DNA of 64,000 nt from Sphaerisporangium krabiense (GTDB lineage: Bacteria > Actinomycetota > Actinomycetes > Streptosporangiales > Streptosporangiaceae). Every line of letters begins with the position of its first letter. The stretch's first letter is position 1. The notes below the pieces were generated by a model. The model did no database searches. It was given only the letters and a program-made list of their open reading frames with translations, and was not told where the DNA came from. The DNA is taken from positions 1,550,001-1,614,000 of the forward strand of contig NZ_JACHBR010000001.1 of the NCBI RefSeq assembly GCF_014200435.1, written 5' to 3'. A program made the translations under genes and the position numbers. Positions 55,730 to 64,000 of the stretch are shown here, piece after piece.

Positions 55730-58700
55730 TCAGCGGCGGGCGCGTTCCAGGGCGTCCCAGAAGCCGCGGCGGAGGGCGTGGCGGACTTCGTCGTGGAGGA
55801 GGAAGTCGATGGGGAGGGATGAACCCTGGAGGAGGCGGGCCTCCAGGTCGGACGGCATGCGGGGTTTGCGGGCGAGGACGGCCTCCAGCCAGAGGGCCGG
55901 GGCGTCGCGGGCGACGGACTCGCCGAAGTCGTGGCCCTCCTTGTGGGCGGCTTTGACGGCGTCCGCCAGGGTGGTCGTGCCCGGCATGCCGCTGGGGACC
56001 GGAGCGGGCTGCGGGCCGGTGTACGGGCCGAGCTGGGAGGTCGGGTAGGCAGAGCCGGAGGAGCCGCCGTTCGACGGGGCCGAGGAGCCCAGGGTGTACT
56101 GACCGCCCGCCTGGGGCGGCACCGGCGCGGCCAGGGGCTGCGACGCGGGGGGCTGGGAGCTCCGGGAGGACGACGGGGCGTCCGAGTAGTTCGAGTACGC
56201 CGGGGGCAGAGCGGGTTGCGACGAGCGCGACGACGAGTCGGAGCGGGGACTGTTGGAGGAGACCGAGCCCGACCGCGTGCTCGATGGCACGGAGGAGATG
56301 GAGCCCGGGTCGGACGAGGCATGGGCGCCCGCCCCCGGGGAGGTTCCGGCCGGGGAGTTCGCCGCGAGGTTTCCCGAGGCGGACCCTGAGGAGGTTCCAG
56401 CATAGGAGCCTGCGGAGCTTCCGGCATGGGGGCCCGCAGAGCTTCCGGCATGGGAGCCCGCAGAGCTTCCGGCGTGGGAGGCTGTGGAGTTTCCGGCATA
56501 CGACCCCGCGGAGGTGCCGGCGTGGTTCCCCGCGTGGTTCGGGGCCGGATTTCCCGCGTGAGAGCCCGCATGGTTCGCGGTCGGGTTTCCGGCGTGAGAA
56601 CCCGTGGGGTTCGGGGTGTGGGTTCCTGTGCCGTAGGTGGAAGGGTTCTGGGAGGTCAGGCCGCCGGTTGGGGAGGCGTATGAGCCGGTCCCTGCCGTGC
56701 CGAGCGTGCCGCCTCCCGTGCCGTGGGTCCCGCCGCCTGTGCCCGGCCCGGTGGCGTGCGCGCCGCTCCCCGCGTCTCTTGGGGACGGGGGGCTGGTGGA
56801 GAGGCCGTGGGAACCCGTACCCGTTCCCTGCGAACCCGGGGTCGTCGAGAGGCCGTGCGAACCCGCGCCTGTCGAGGAGCCGGGTGAACCGGTGCCCGCG
56901 GATCCTTGGTTGCGGGAGCTGGTGCCCAGAAAGCCGAAGTTGTGGACGCCGGTGAGCCCCACCTGGTCGGCGGGCGAGGGCGTGGTGTGCGAACCCGAGC
57001 CCGCCGGAACGGTCCCGGACGAGCCGCCGCCGATCGAGCCGGCCCCGCCCGCGTTCGGCCCCGGAGTGCCGGACCCACTGGAGGCCGAACCAAGGGAACC
57101 GGACCCGCCCGTGTGCGAACCAAGGGTGCCGGACCCACTGGACGTCGAGCCCAGAGAACCGGACCCGCCCGTGTGCGAACCAAGGGTGCCGGATCCGCCG
57201 GACGTCGAGCCCAGGGAACCGGACCCGCCCGTGGTCGAGCCCAGGGAACCGGATCCGCTGGAGGGGGAGCCCAAGGAAGCTGAGCCGCCGGCAGTGGAGC
57301 CGAAGGAACCGGACCCCGGGGAGGTCGAACCGAGGGAACCGGATCCCGGCGAGGTGGGGCCGGGGGAAGCGGGTCCTGGCGGGGTGGAGGCGAGGGAGCC
57401 TGATCGTGGAGAGTTCGGGCCCAGGGAGTTGGAGCCTGGGAGGTTGCCGGACGCGCCGGGGGATCGGGAGGCGAGCGGGCCGCCGTGCGGGGACGTCTGG
57501 CCAGGCTGGTCCCCTTGCGCGCCCGCGCCGTACGCACCGGAGCCCTGGGCGCCCACGCCGTGCGAGCCGGAGCTCTGGCCGGTCGCGCCGTGCGTACCTG
57601 TGCCCGGCGATCCCGAGGCGTAGCCGCCGGTGCCCTGGGCGGTGAGGCCGTACGAGCCCGCGCCGTGCGAACCGTCTCCATGGGGGCCCGCGCCGTAGGA
57701 CCTTGCGCCGTGCGACCCGTCTCCGTGCGAACCGTCCCCGTGGGAACCCGCGCCCTGCGATCCATTCCCATGGGCGGCCGCGCTGTGCGGCCCGTCACCA
57801 TAGGGACCTGTGACGTGGGAGGTGGTGCTGTGGGAACCGTCGCCGTGGGGACCGGTCACATGGGATGCGGTGCCCGAGAGGCCGTCGCCGTGGGAGCCGG
57901 GGGAATCGGTTGAGAAGGTGAAATTTCCGGTATTGGAGGCCGTGCCGGCAGCACCGGAGCCCGTTGGGTACGAGCCGGTGCCGTGGGGGCCGGATCCGTA
58001 CGAATCCGCCCCGAGTGAGCCGCCGCCCTGGGAACCGGTGGAAGCTCCCAGGTTCCCGGACGGGAGAGCGCTCTGGCCGTGAGCGTCCGAACCCGCCTCT
58101 GTGCCGCTGTTTCCGGACGTGTCCCCGCCCGGCCCGTAGGACGAGGAGGTCGGTCCCGCCTGGCCGGACGCCCCCGGTCCGAGGGACGCCGAAGGGCGGC
58201 CCCCGGTACCGCGCGTCCCCGTGTCAGGGGAACCCGCGCCGCCGCCCTGGGAGCCGGCGGAGGAGGCCGGGGAGCCGCCGTGGGCACCGGACGTGCCAGA
58301 GGTCGACGTGCCGGCGCCGCCGGGAGCGGAGGCGAAGGAGCCTGTGGCCGGGCCGGTGCCGAGTGAGCCCGTACTGAAGGATCCCGTGGCCGGACCGGTA
58401 CCGGGCGAGCCGGAGGCGGGACCCGTACCGAGAGAGCCCGAGGCCGGGCCGGTGCTGAGGGAACCCGAGGTGAACGGGGCCGAGGCGGGAGAGGGGGCGA
58501 AGGGGCCGGTGGGTGGCGCCGTGGTGAAAGGGCCGGTCGGCGGCGGGGTGGAGGGGTAGGCCGATGCGGGGCGGCCGTTGTAGGCGGTGTCGCGGGGGCG
58601 GCCGTTGCCGATCGGAGCCGGGAGGTGGAAGCCGTTGGACGGTCCGCTGTCGGGGCCGGCGGCGATGTTGCCCGTCACGAGGCTGACGTACGGCCGGAGG

Positions 58701-59206
58701 TGGCCGCTGCCGATCTCGATGAGGTCGTCGCATTCCTGCTGGAGGGTGCGGGACACCGCCCAGCCCCCCTCGGCCGCGATGTGGATCACGGTGACGCGGA
58801 TGCCGAGGTCCTGCGCGTCGCTGACGACCTGGGCGAGGTCTTCGTCCCCGCTGACGACGACGGCGTCGCAGATGGCGTTGTTCCGGGCCAGGGTCATGAG
58901 GTCGCGGTGGACCTGCGCGTCCACGCCTTCCCTGCGGCCGGGGCGGATGCGGGCCAGGCGGAGCTTGAGGCCGGGGATGTCGGCGAGGGCGTCGTGCTCG
59001 GGAGTGCGCCGTCCCTCGACGGTCGCCTCATACCAATAGCACCGCAACAGGGGCAGATCGGTACGCTCGCGGGAAAGCGTGGAGAGGAGTTGCAGCAGGC
59101 CGGGGTAGTCCCAGGCGACGGCCTCGCGATGGCGGGTCCCATGCACGGCCATCGCGCCGTCCGCCAGCAGATAGCCAGCGTCCACGAACAGCGCGCAGCG
59201 ATCCAC
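55730..59206 (-). CDS. NYN-domain (PIN-like nuclease fold) protein with giant uncharged Gly/Ser/Thr-rich middle
   Basis: The 1158-residue protein starts at GTG 59206 after GAGAGGGCGG. Residues 1-185 are a LabA/NYN domain: CALFVDAGYLLADGAMAVHG, YWYEATVEGRRTPEHDALAD, RREGVDAQVHRDLMTLARNN, AVVVSGDEDLAQVVSDAQDL, holding the acidic metal-site residues. Residues about 215-1050 contain almost only G, S, T, P, A, H, N, Y, with local repeats (GSHGDGSHGDG, GSGSLGSTSGG, SHAGSSAGSHAG) and few charges. A folded end of about 80 residues closes it (LADAVKAAHKEGHDFGESVA, FLLHDEVRHALRRGFWDAL). NYN proteins cut RNA. The middle is probably disordered and could drive condensation. Confidence 0.85.
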   Translation of the reverse strand: MDRCALFVDAGYLLADGAMAVHGTRHREAVAWDYPGLLQLLSTLSRERTDLPLLRCYWYEATVEGRRTPEHDALADIPGLKLRLARIRPGRREGVDAQVHRDLMTLARNNAICDAVVVSGDEDLAQVVSDAQDLGIRVTVIHIAAEGGWAVSRTLQQECDDLIEIGSGHLRPYVSLVTGNIAAGPDSGPSNGFHLPAPIGNGRPRDTAYNGRPASAYPSTPPPTGPFTTAPPTGPFAPSPASAPFTSGSLSTGPASGSLGTGPASGSPGTGPATGSFSTGSLGTGPATGSFASAPGGAGTSTSGTSGAHGGSPASSAGSQGGGAGSPDTGTRGTGGRPSASLGPGASGQAGPTSSSYGPGGDTSGNSGTEAGSDAHGQSALPSGNLGASTGSQGGGSLGADSYGSGPHGTGSYPTGSGAAGTASNTGNFTFSTDSPGSHGDGLSGTASHVTGPHGDGSHSTTSHVTGPYGDGPHSAAAHGNGSQGAGSHGDGSHGDGSHGARSYGAGPHGDGSHGAGSYGLTAQGTGGYASGSPGTGTHGATGQSSGSHGVGAQGSGAYGAGAQGDQPGQTSPHGGPLASRSPGASGNLPGSNSLGPNSPRSGSLASTPPGPASPGPTSPGSGSLGSTSPGSGSFGSTAGGSASLGSPSSGSGSLGSTTGGSGSLGSTSGGSGTLGSHTGGSGSLGSTSSGSGTLGSHTGGSGSLGSASSGSGTPGPNAGGAGSIGGGSSGTVPAGSGSHTTPSPADQVGLTGVHNFGFLGTSSRNQGSAGTGSPGSSTGAGSHGLSTTPGSQGTGTGSHGLSTSPPSPRDAGSGAHATGPGTGGGTHGTGGGTLGTAGTGSYASPTGGLTSQNPSTYGTGTHTPNPTGSHAGNPTANHAGSHAGNPAPNHAGNHAGTSAGSYAGNSTASHAGSSAGSHAGSSAGPHAGSSAGSYAGTSSGSASGNLAANSPAGTSPGAGAHASSDPGSISSVPSSTRSGSVSSNSPRSDSSSRSSQPALPPAYSNYSDAPSSSRSSQPPASQPLAAPVPPQAGGQYTLGSSAPSNGGSSGSAYPTSQLGPYTGPQPAPVPSGMPGTTTLADAVKAAHKEGHDFGESVARDAPALWLEAVLARKPRMPSDLEARLLQGSSLPIDFLLHDEVRHALRRGFWDALERARR

Positions 59207-59333
59207 GCGACACCGCCCTCTCATACATGGCCAAGGTCCGGTGGCAGCCGAAGCCCGGCCCTATCTCAGGGTAATGAAGGCTCTGATCCTGCGAGGGTGA
59301 ATCCCGGCGATTCGGCCCGCGCATGCCCATGTT

Positions 59334-59391
59334 CGGGAATGTTCCCGCCGACCGTACCAGTTTGCCGTTATTTTCAGCCCTTGGTGATAAA
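59334..59391 (+). promoter_or_regulatory. pyrE promoter region with palindrome CGGGAATGTTCCCG
   Basis: A 6+2+6 palindrome at 59334-59347 lies just upstream of a promoter-like pair TTGCCG (59362-59367) and GATAAA (59386-59391), spacer 18 nt, about 50 nt before the pyrE start. It may bind a regulator of pyrimidine synthesis. Confidence 0.45.
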
Positions 59392-59440
59392 GGAGTGGCC
59401 CCGCAGGGGGTGCTCCTGGCAGGTCTCTAGGCTGGCCTCC

Positions 59441-59977
59441 ATGGATGAGCGCGCGAAACTTCTCGATGAGATCAAGAAAAAGGGAGTGGTGCACGGACGG
59501 GTCGTGCTGAGCTCGGGCCGTGAGGCCGACTGGTACGTGGACCTGCGCCGTATCACCCTGGACGGCGTGGCGGCCCCACTGGTGGGCCAGGTCATGCTGG
59601 ACGTCACCGAGGATCTCGGCTACGACGCCGTGGGCGGCCTGACGCTGGGCGCCGATCCGGTCGCCACGGCCATGCTGCACGCCGCCGCCGCGCGGGGACG
59701 CCACCTGGACGCGTTCGTGGTGCGCAAGGCGGGCAAGGCCCACGGCCTCCAGCGCAGGATCGAGGGTCCGGACGTCGCGGGCCGCCGCGTGCTGGCCGTG
59801 GAGGACACCTCGACGACGGGCGGTTCCGTGCTCACGGCCGTGGAGGCGCTGCGCGAGGCCGGCGCGGAGATCGTGGGCGTGGCCACCATCGTGGACCGCG
59901 GGGCGGCGGCCGCGATCGAGGCGACGGGCCTGCCCTATCGCACGGCCTACACCCTCACCGACCTCGGGCTGGACTGA
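59441..59977 (+). CDS. pyrE: Orotate phosphoribosyltransferase
   Basis: The 178-residue protein starts at ATG 59441. It has the OPRTase pattern: KKGVVHGRVVLSSGREADWY with YVDLRRITLDG, GGLTLGADPVATAMLHAAAA, FVVRKAGKAHGLQRRIEG (the flexible catalytic loop with Lys and the KxHG motif) and the PRPP motif VLAVEDTSTTGGSVLTAVEA. It makes orotidine 5'-phosphate from orotate and PRPP in UMP synthesis. It is separate from other pyr genes, as is usual in actinomycetes, and lies near fba. Confidence 0.95.
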   Translation: MDERAKLLDEIKKKGVVHGRVVLSSGREADWYVDLRRITLDGVAAPLVGQVMLDVTEDLGYDAVGGLTLGADPVATAMLHAAAARGRHLDAFVVRKAGKAHGLQRRIEGPDVAGRRVLAVEDTSTTGGSVLTAVEALREAGAEIVGVATIVDRGAAAAIEATGLPYRTAYTLTDLGLD

Positions 59978-60022
59978 GGCCGCGGGGGATCCCGCGCGGG
60001 AGGCCCGGGTGGGGGGACGTCC

Positions 60023-60460
60023 TCATTTGAACCGGTCGGCGATGAAGCTCTGCCGCTCCCCCGGCTTGGCCGGGGGGCGGGCCCTGCCGTTGACCTCGAC
60101 GTACAGCGTGGAGGCGTCGGCGAGGACGACGTCCAGCCGGGGCTGGGAGTACATGGCCTGCTGGCCGCGGGTGAGCTCGCGGTCCTCGACGATGTCGCCG
60201 CCGCTGACCCGTACGAAGATCGGGCAGCGGTCCGCCCGGCACTCGACGTACAGCGTGGGAAGGTCGCCGGACGAGTCCTCCTCCGCGAGGGTGGGGGACG
60301 CCGGGGCCGTGACGAGCGGGGTCGTGGCGGGCGGGGCGGTGGGCGTGCCGCCGTCCCCGTCGGAGCTGAGCGAGCCGATCAGCGCGACGGCGCCGAGGAC
60401 GACCAGACCCAACACCACGAGGATCGCGACGCCCACGAGCAGCAGGCGGGCGATTCCCAT
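60023..60460 (-). CDS. Membrane-anchored hypothetical protein
   Basis: This 145-residue protein from ATG 60460 (GTG 60484 also possible) has one N-terminal helix, IARLLLVGVAILVVLGLVVL with GAVALIGSL, then a Thr/Pro-rich linker (GTPTAPPATTPLVTAPASPT). An extracytoplasmic domain (TLYVECRADRCPIFVRVSGG, RGQQAMYSQPRLDVVLADAS, TLYVEVNGR) holds two cysteines close together that could pair. It resembles conserved envelope proteins found beside pyrE in actinomycetes. Function unknown. Confidence 0.7.
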   Translation of the reverse strand: MGIARLLLVGVAILVVLGLVVLGAVALIGSLSSDGDGGTPTAPPATTPLVTAPASPTLAEEDSSGDLPTLYVECRADRCPIFVRVSGGDIVEDRELTRGQQAMYSQPRLDVVLADASTLYVEVNGRARPPAKPGERQSFIADRFK

Positions 60461-60558
60461 GGGGTCAGACCGGTGGCGTCCCACCCTTCGGAGGGTAGCC
60501 GCTGGACATCACGGTCACCGAAGGGTCGCCGGTACTCCTATGGGAGCGGGCCGGCGGG

Positions 60559-61254
60559 TCAGTGCGGGCTGGCGTCCCTGTGGTGACGTCCGCGCGGCTC
60601 GGCGACCTGCTGCTGCTGCGGTGCCGCCTTGCGGTTCTTCAGGACCTCGCGGACGATCGGGATGACCGACAGCACGATGATCACCGCGGCGCCCGGCAGG
60701 ATGTACCGGTCGACGTTGGGGATGGCGCTGCCCGCGAAGTAGCCGATGAGCAGCATCGACTCGGTCCAGAGGACGCCGCCGATCACGTTCCACAGCAGGA
60801 AGGTGGCGCGGGGCATGCCGAGCATGCCGGCCACGGGGTTGAGGAACGTGCGGACGATCGGGATGAACCTCGCCAGGACGACGGCGCGCGCGGGCCCGAA
60901 CTTCTGGAAATAGTGTTCGGCCTTGTCCACGTACTCTTGCTTGAACAGCCGCGAGTCGGGGCGCGCGAACAGCCGGGGGCCGGTCTTGGCTCCGATGTAG
61001 TGGCCGAGCTGGGCGCCGAGGATCGCGCACAGCGGCGCGCAGATCAGCAGGACGGCCAGTGGGAATGGCGCGTCGAGGCCCACCGAGGCGGCGACCGCCG
61101 TGGACGCCCCCATGCCCGCGACCACCAGCAGCGAGTCACCGGGCAGGAAGAATCCGATGAGCAGTCCGGTCTCGGCGAAAATGATCACGAGAATGCCGAT
61201 GAGCCCGAAGGTGACGATCCACCATTGGGCGTCCAGAAGGTTTGTGAGGTCCAT
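60559..61254 (-). CDS. DedA-family membrane protein
   Basis: The 231-residue protein starts at ATG 61254. It shows DedA/VTT hallmarks: FAETGLLIGFFLPGDSLLVV (acidic Glu-Thr motif plus FxxPGD), GAQLGHYIGAKTGPRLFARP, GPARAVVLARFIPIVRTFLN and GMLGMPRATFLLWNVIGGVL. The family flips or moves polyprenyl-phosphate or phospholipids and supports proton homeostasis. The tail (KNRKAAPQQQQVAEPRGRHH) is basic and cytosolic. It lies between pyrE and fba, a conserved neighbourhood. Confidence 0.92.
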   Translation of the reverse strand: MDLTNLLDAQWWIVTFGLIGILVIIFAETGLLIGFFLPGDSLLVVAGMGASTAVAASVGLDAPFPLAVLLICAPLCAILGAQLGHYIGAKTGPRLFARPDSRLFKQEYVDKAEHYFQKFGPARAVVLARFIPIVRTFLNPVAGMLGMPRATFLLWNVIGGVLWTESMLLIGYFAGSAIPNVDRYILPGAAVIIVLSVIPIVREVLKNRKAAPQQQQVAEPRGRHHRDASPH

Positions 61255-61520
61255 CACCGATGAGAGTACCGCCGCGCGGCGGGGTAGAGGTGCCAGTGGG
61301 GTGTACCCGTCACGCCGGGAGGGCGGCGGGTGTCCCAGGGAAGGGAAAGGCACGGGGAACGACGCGGGAGAATGGTGCGAGGCCGGCGCGCCCGGGGAGC
61401 GGACACATGCTGGACCCCTTCTTCCTCGTCCGCCGCTCCTTCGCAATACTTGCCCCGGGGATCCCGACCCCGGTCAGCCACACGTCCAGCCAAACGTTCC
61501 GTCTAGGGAGTTGACTTCCG

Positions 61521-62543
<1,023 letters not shown>

Positions 62544-62577
62544 CCGGCGGCGCGCGGCGACGCACAGAGACACGCCA

Positions 62578-62608
62578 GAACGGGCGGGCCCGGCGGGTCC
62601 GCCCGTTC
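62578..62608 (+). terminator. Intrinsic terminator after fba
   Basis: GAACGGGCGG (62578-62587) pairs perfectly with CCGCCCGTTC (62599-62608) across an 11-nt loop and is followed by TTGTG. It lies 35 nt after the stop. Confidence 0.85.
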
Positions 62609-62687
62609 TTGTGAATCTGCTGAGAAAAACAGTAAAAACTAGTAACCGGGAGACTCTTCTCACAAATACCTCGTTAGCATGAGCTAA

Positions 62688-64000
62688 ATGTCCATCTCCT
62701 ACCGATCGCGGCCATATGTCTGCGGTGCCATCGGAAAGTGGGATGCGCGCATAGTGGAGCGGCTGGTGGCGGCCTCTCCACGGGGGCTCGACGAGGTGCA
62801 CCGATCACCGCTGGCCACGCTGTGGTCGACCGGAGAGCCGGAGAACTGGTCCCGGGGACCGCGCTCCGGCTACCTGTGGTGGCCGGCCGCCGGAGGCGCC
62901 CCGCAGCCGGGCACGTGGCAGGAGGCCGCCGAGCGACGCCTCGCCGCGGGACTGGTGATCGAGCCCGGCGGCGCCGTGCTCCACACCGACGCCCTCGGGT
63001 TGCACGAGCTGAACGTCCGCCGCCTCGGGGACGCCCTCTACTTCTCCGCCCGCCTCGCCCCGCTGACCACGCTGGACCGCGATCCCCTGCACGTCGACTG
63101 GTCGGCCTGGGCGAACCTGCTGGTCATGATGACCCCGCTCGGGGACGAGACGCCGTTCGCCGAGATCCGGCACATGGAACCCGCGACGGCCTGGCGCGCC
63201 GGGCGCGACGGCGGCCCGCGCCTCGACCGCTTCGCCCCCGCCTGGCTCGCCGCCGACCCGTCCCGGCCTCCGGCGCCCGAGGACGTCGTCGAGCTGATCG
63301 CCGCCCGGATCCCGCACCGCGCGGGCCCGGTGGCGATCGGCCTGAGCGGCGGATGGGACTCGCGGCTGCTCGCGGCGCTGGCCGCCCGCCGCGCGTCCGC
63401 CCGGATCGAGGCGTGGACGACCAGCACCGACGACGGGCTCGACCTAGACATCCCCCGCGCCAGGACCGTCGCGGCGGCGCTCGGCGTCCCGCACCACGTG
63501 GTCAGGCCGGGCCCGGAGTCGTGGCTGGAGGAGCACGGCGAGGTGTGGCGGCGCACGCAGTACCAGACGCTGCACCACTCCTGGGCGATGCCGTACGCCC
63601 GGGCCGTCCACCGCCTGCGCGCCCCGCTGATCGACGGTTGCCTGGGGGACGGCCTGTTCCGCAGGGGCGCCCCCGCCGAGGTGACCGGGGCGAACGACCC
63701 CGGGCGGGCGCGGGAGGCGATGTGGCGGGCGCTGTCCACGCACTTCCCCCGCCAGGAGGAGGTGTGGGCGCGCGGCGCGGGCGAGGCGATCGCCGAGCTC
63801 GGCCTGGCGGCGTTCCACCGGGTGACGCGCCCGTTCGACGGCCACCACGCCATGCCGGTCCTGTCCAGGTTGACGACCCGGTACCGCGGCATCTTCACCT
63901 CGCCGTCCTGGCTGCTCGGCCCGGAGACGGAGGTGTGGCTGCCGTTCGCCGACCCCGACGTGATCGCCGCCGCCCTGAGCGTGCCGCTCCCGGCGCGGGA
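62688..64000 (+). CDS. Asparagine-synthase-like protein (truncated by the window edge)
   Basis: An ATG at 62688 opens a frame that runs uninterrupted to the right edge (about 437 residues). The N-terminal part (YVCGAIGKWDARIVERLVAA to EIRHMEPATAWRAGRDG) resembles the glutaminase-like domain but has no Cys at position 2, so glutamine hydrolysis is unlikely. The synthetase domain has the ATP loop VAIGLSGGWDSRLLAALAAR, SWAMPYARAVHRLRAPLIDG and DGLFRRGAPAEVTG. Such proteins form amides or macrolactams in natural-product or lasso-peptide clusters, or modify cell-surface polymers. The following genes are outside the window. The promoter region before it is AT-rich. Confidence 0.82.
   Translation, partial: MSISYRSRPYVCGAIGKWDARIVERLVAASPRGLDEVHRSPLATLWSTGEPENWSRGPRSGYLWWPAAGGAPQPGTWQEAAERRLAAGLVIEPGGAVLHTDALGLHELNVRRLGDALYFSARLAPLTTLDRDPLHVDWSAWANLLVMMTPLGDETPFAEIRHMEPATAWRAGRDGGPRLDRFAPAWLAADPSRPPAPEDVVELIAARIPHRAGPVAIGLSGGWDSRLLAALAARRASARIEAWTTSTDDGLDLDIPRARTVAAALGVPHHVVRPGPESWLEEHGEVWRRTQYQTLHHSWAMPYARAVHRLRAPLIDGCLGDGLFRRGAPAEVTGANDPGRAREAMWRALSTHFPRQEEVWARGAGEAIAELGLAAFHRVTRPFDGHHAMPVLSRLTTRYRGIFTSPSWLLGPETEVWLPFADPDVIAAALSVPLPAR

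Noticed and set aside
55648-58559. Many long plus-strand open frames opposite the NYN gene, rich in Arg, Pro or Glu
   Set aside because: They are antisense to the repeat region of the NYN gene. High GC and repeated codons keep all frames open; the proteins are low-complexity and have no ribosome sites.

Overview
The window is GC-rich throughout, with GTG starts, ATGA/GTGA gene overlaps, many TetR/HxlR/GntR-type regulators and a WXG100-like/DUF1023 secretion gene. It reads as a chromosome segment of a high-GC Gram-positive actinomycete. Streptosporangiales or a close relative is my best guess from gene content, and this is inference only. No rRNA, tRNA, CRISPR array, intact insertion sequence or replication origin was seen.

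Region 1 (1-14 kb) is a loose set of accessory genes. It holds the N-terminus of a family 2 glycosyltransferase, a decayed low-GC patch, HAD and DJ-1 enzymes, a DUF4429-SHOCT protein, an alpha/beta hydrolase, a CPBP protease, an SDR gene broken by one in-frame stop, a terpenoid-cyclase-fold protein, and an EamA transporter preceded by a degenerate 17-bp tandem array. It ends with an HxlR/DUF899/flavin-oxidoreductase unit and a compact operon of a 15-codon ORF, a HIT protein and a nucleoside-deoxyribosyltransferase-like protein.

Region 2 (14.3-26.2 kb) is a heptose glycan cluster. It encodes phosphoheptose isomerase (GmhA), bifunctional heptose kinase/adenylyltransferase (HldE) and a GmhB-like phosphatase, which together would give ADP-D-glycero-D-manno-heptose. 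Two GT9 heptosyltransferase-like enzymes, two GT4 and one GT2 glycosyltransferases, a NodU-type O-carbamoyltransferase, an SDR and a UDP-xylose-synthase-like epimerase accompany them. A Gram-positive has no LPS core, so the product is probably a carbamoylated heptose-containing surface glycan or glycosylated metabolite. No HldD epimerase is visible.

Region 3 (26.2-45.7 kb) carries an APC permease, a NUDIX hydrolase, an MMPL transporter with a TetR regulator and a membrane-anchored hydrolase, an MBL-fold hydrolase and a short second-type Rho factor whose N-terminus is a perfect 9-bp repeat. It continues with a TetR/NAD(P)-binding pair, a fadA-fadB beta-oxidation operon, a flavin monooxygenase facing a GntR-TetR fusion regulator, an RlmA-type rRNA methyltransferase and an S9 peptidase. 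Several regulator genes sit beside clear palindromic operators.

Region 4 (45.8-52.3 kb) is a signalling module. A GAF-PP2C phosphatase is divergent from a 1388-residue soluble poly-HAMP hybrid histidine kinase (six 92-residue repeats plus partial ones, GAF, HisKA, HATPase, REC), which overlaps a stand-alone response regulator.

Region 5 (52.3-64 kb) includes a secreted phospholipase A2, a WXG100-like/DUF1023 hydrolase with a lipoprotein, and a NYN-domain protein with a very long uncharged Gly/Ser/Thr-rich middle. It ends with the housekeeping-looking pyrE, dedA and fba genes and the start of an asparagine-synthase-like gene that runs off the edge.
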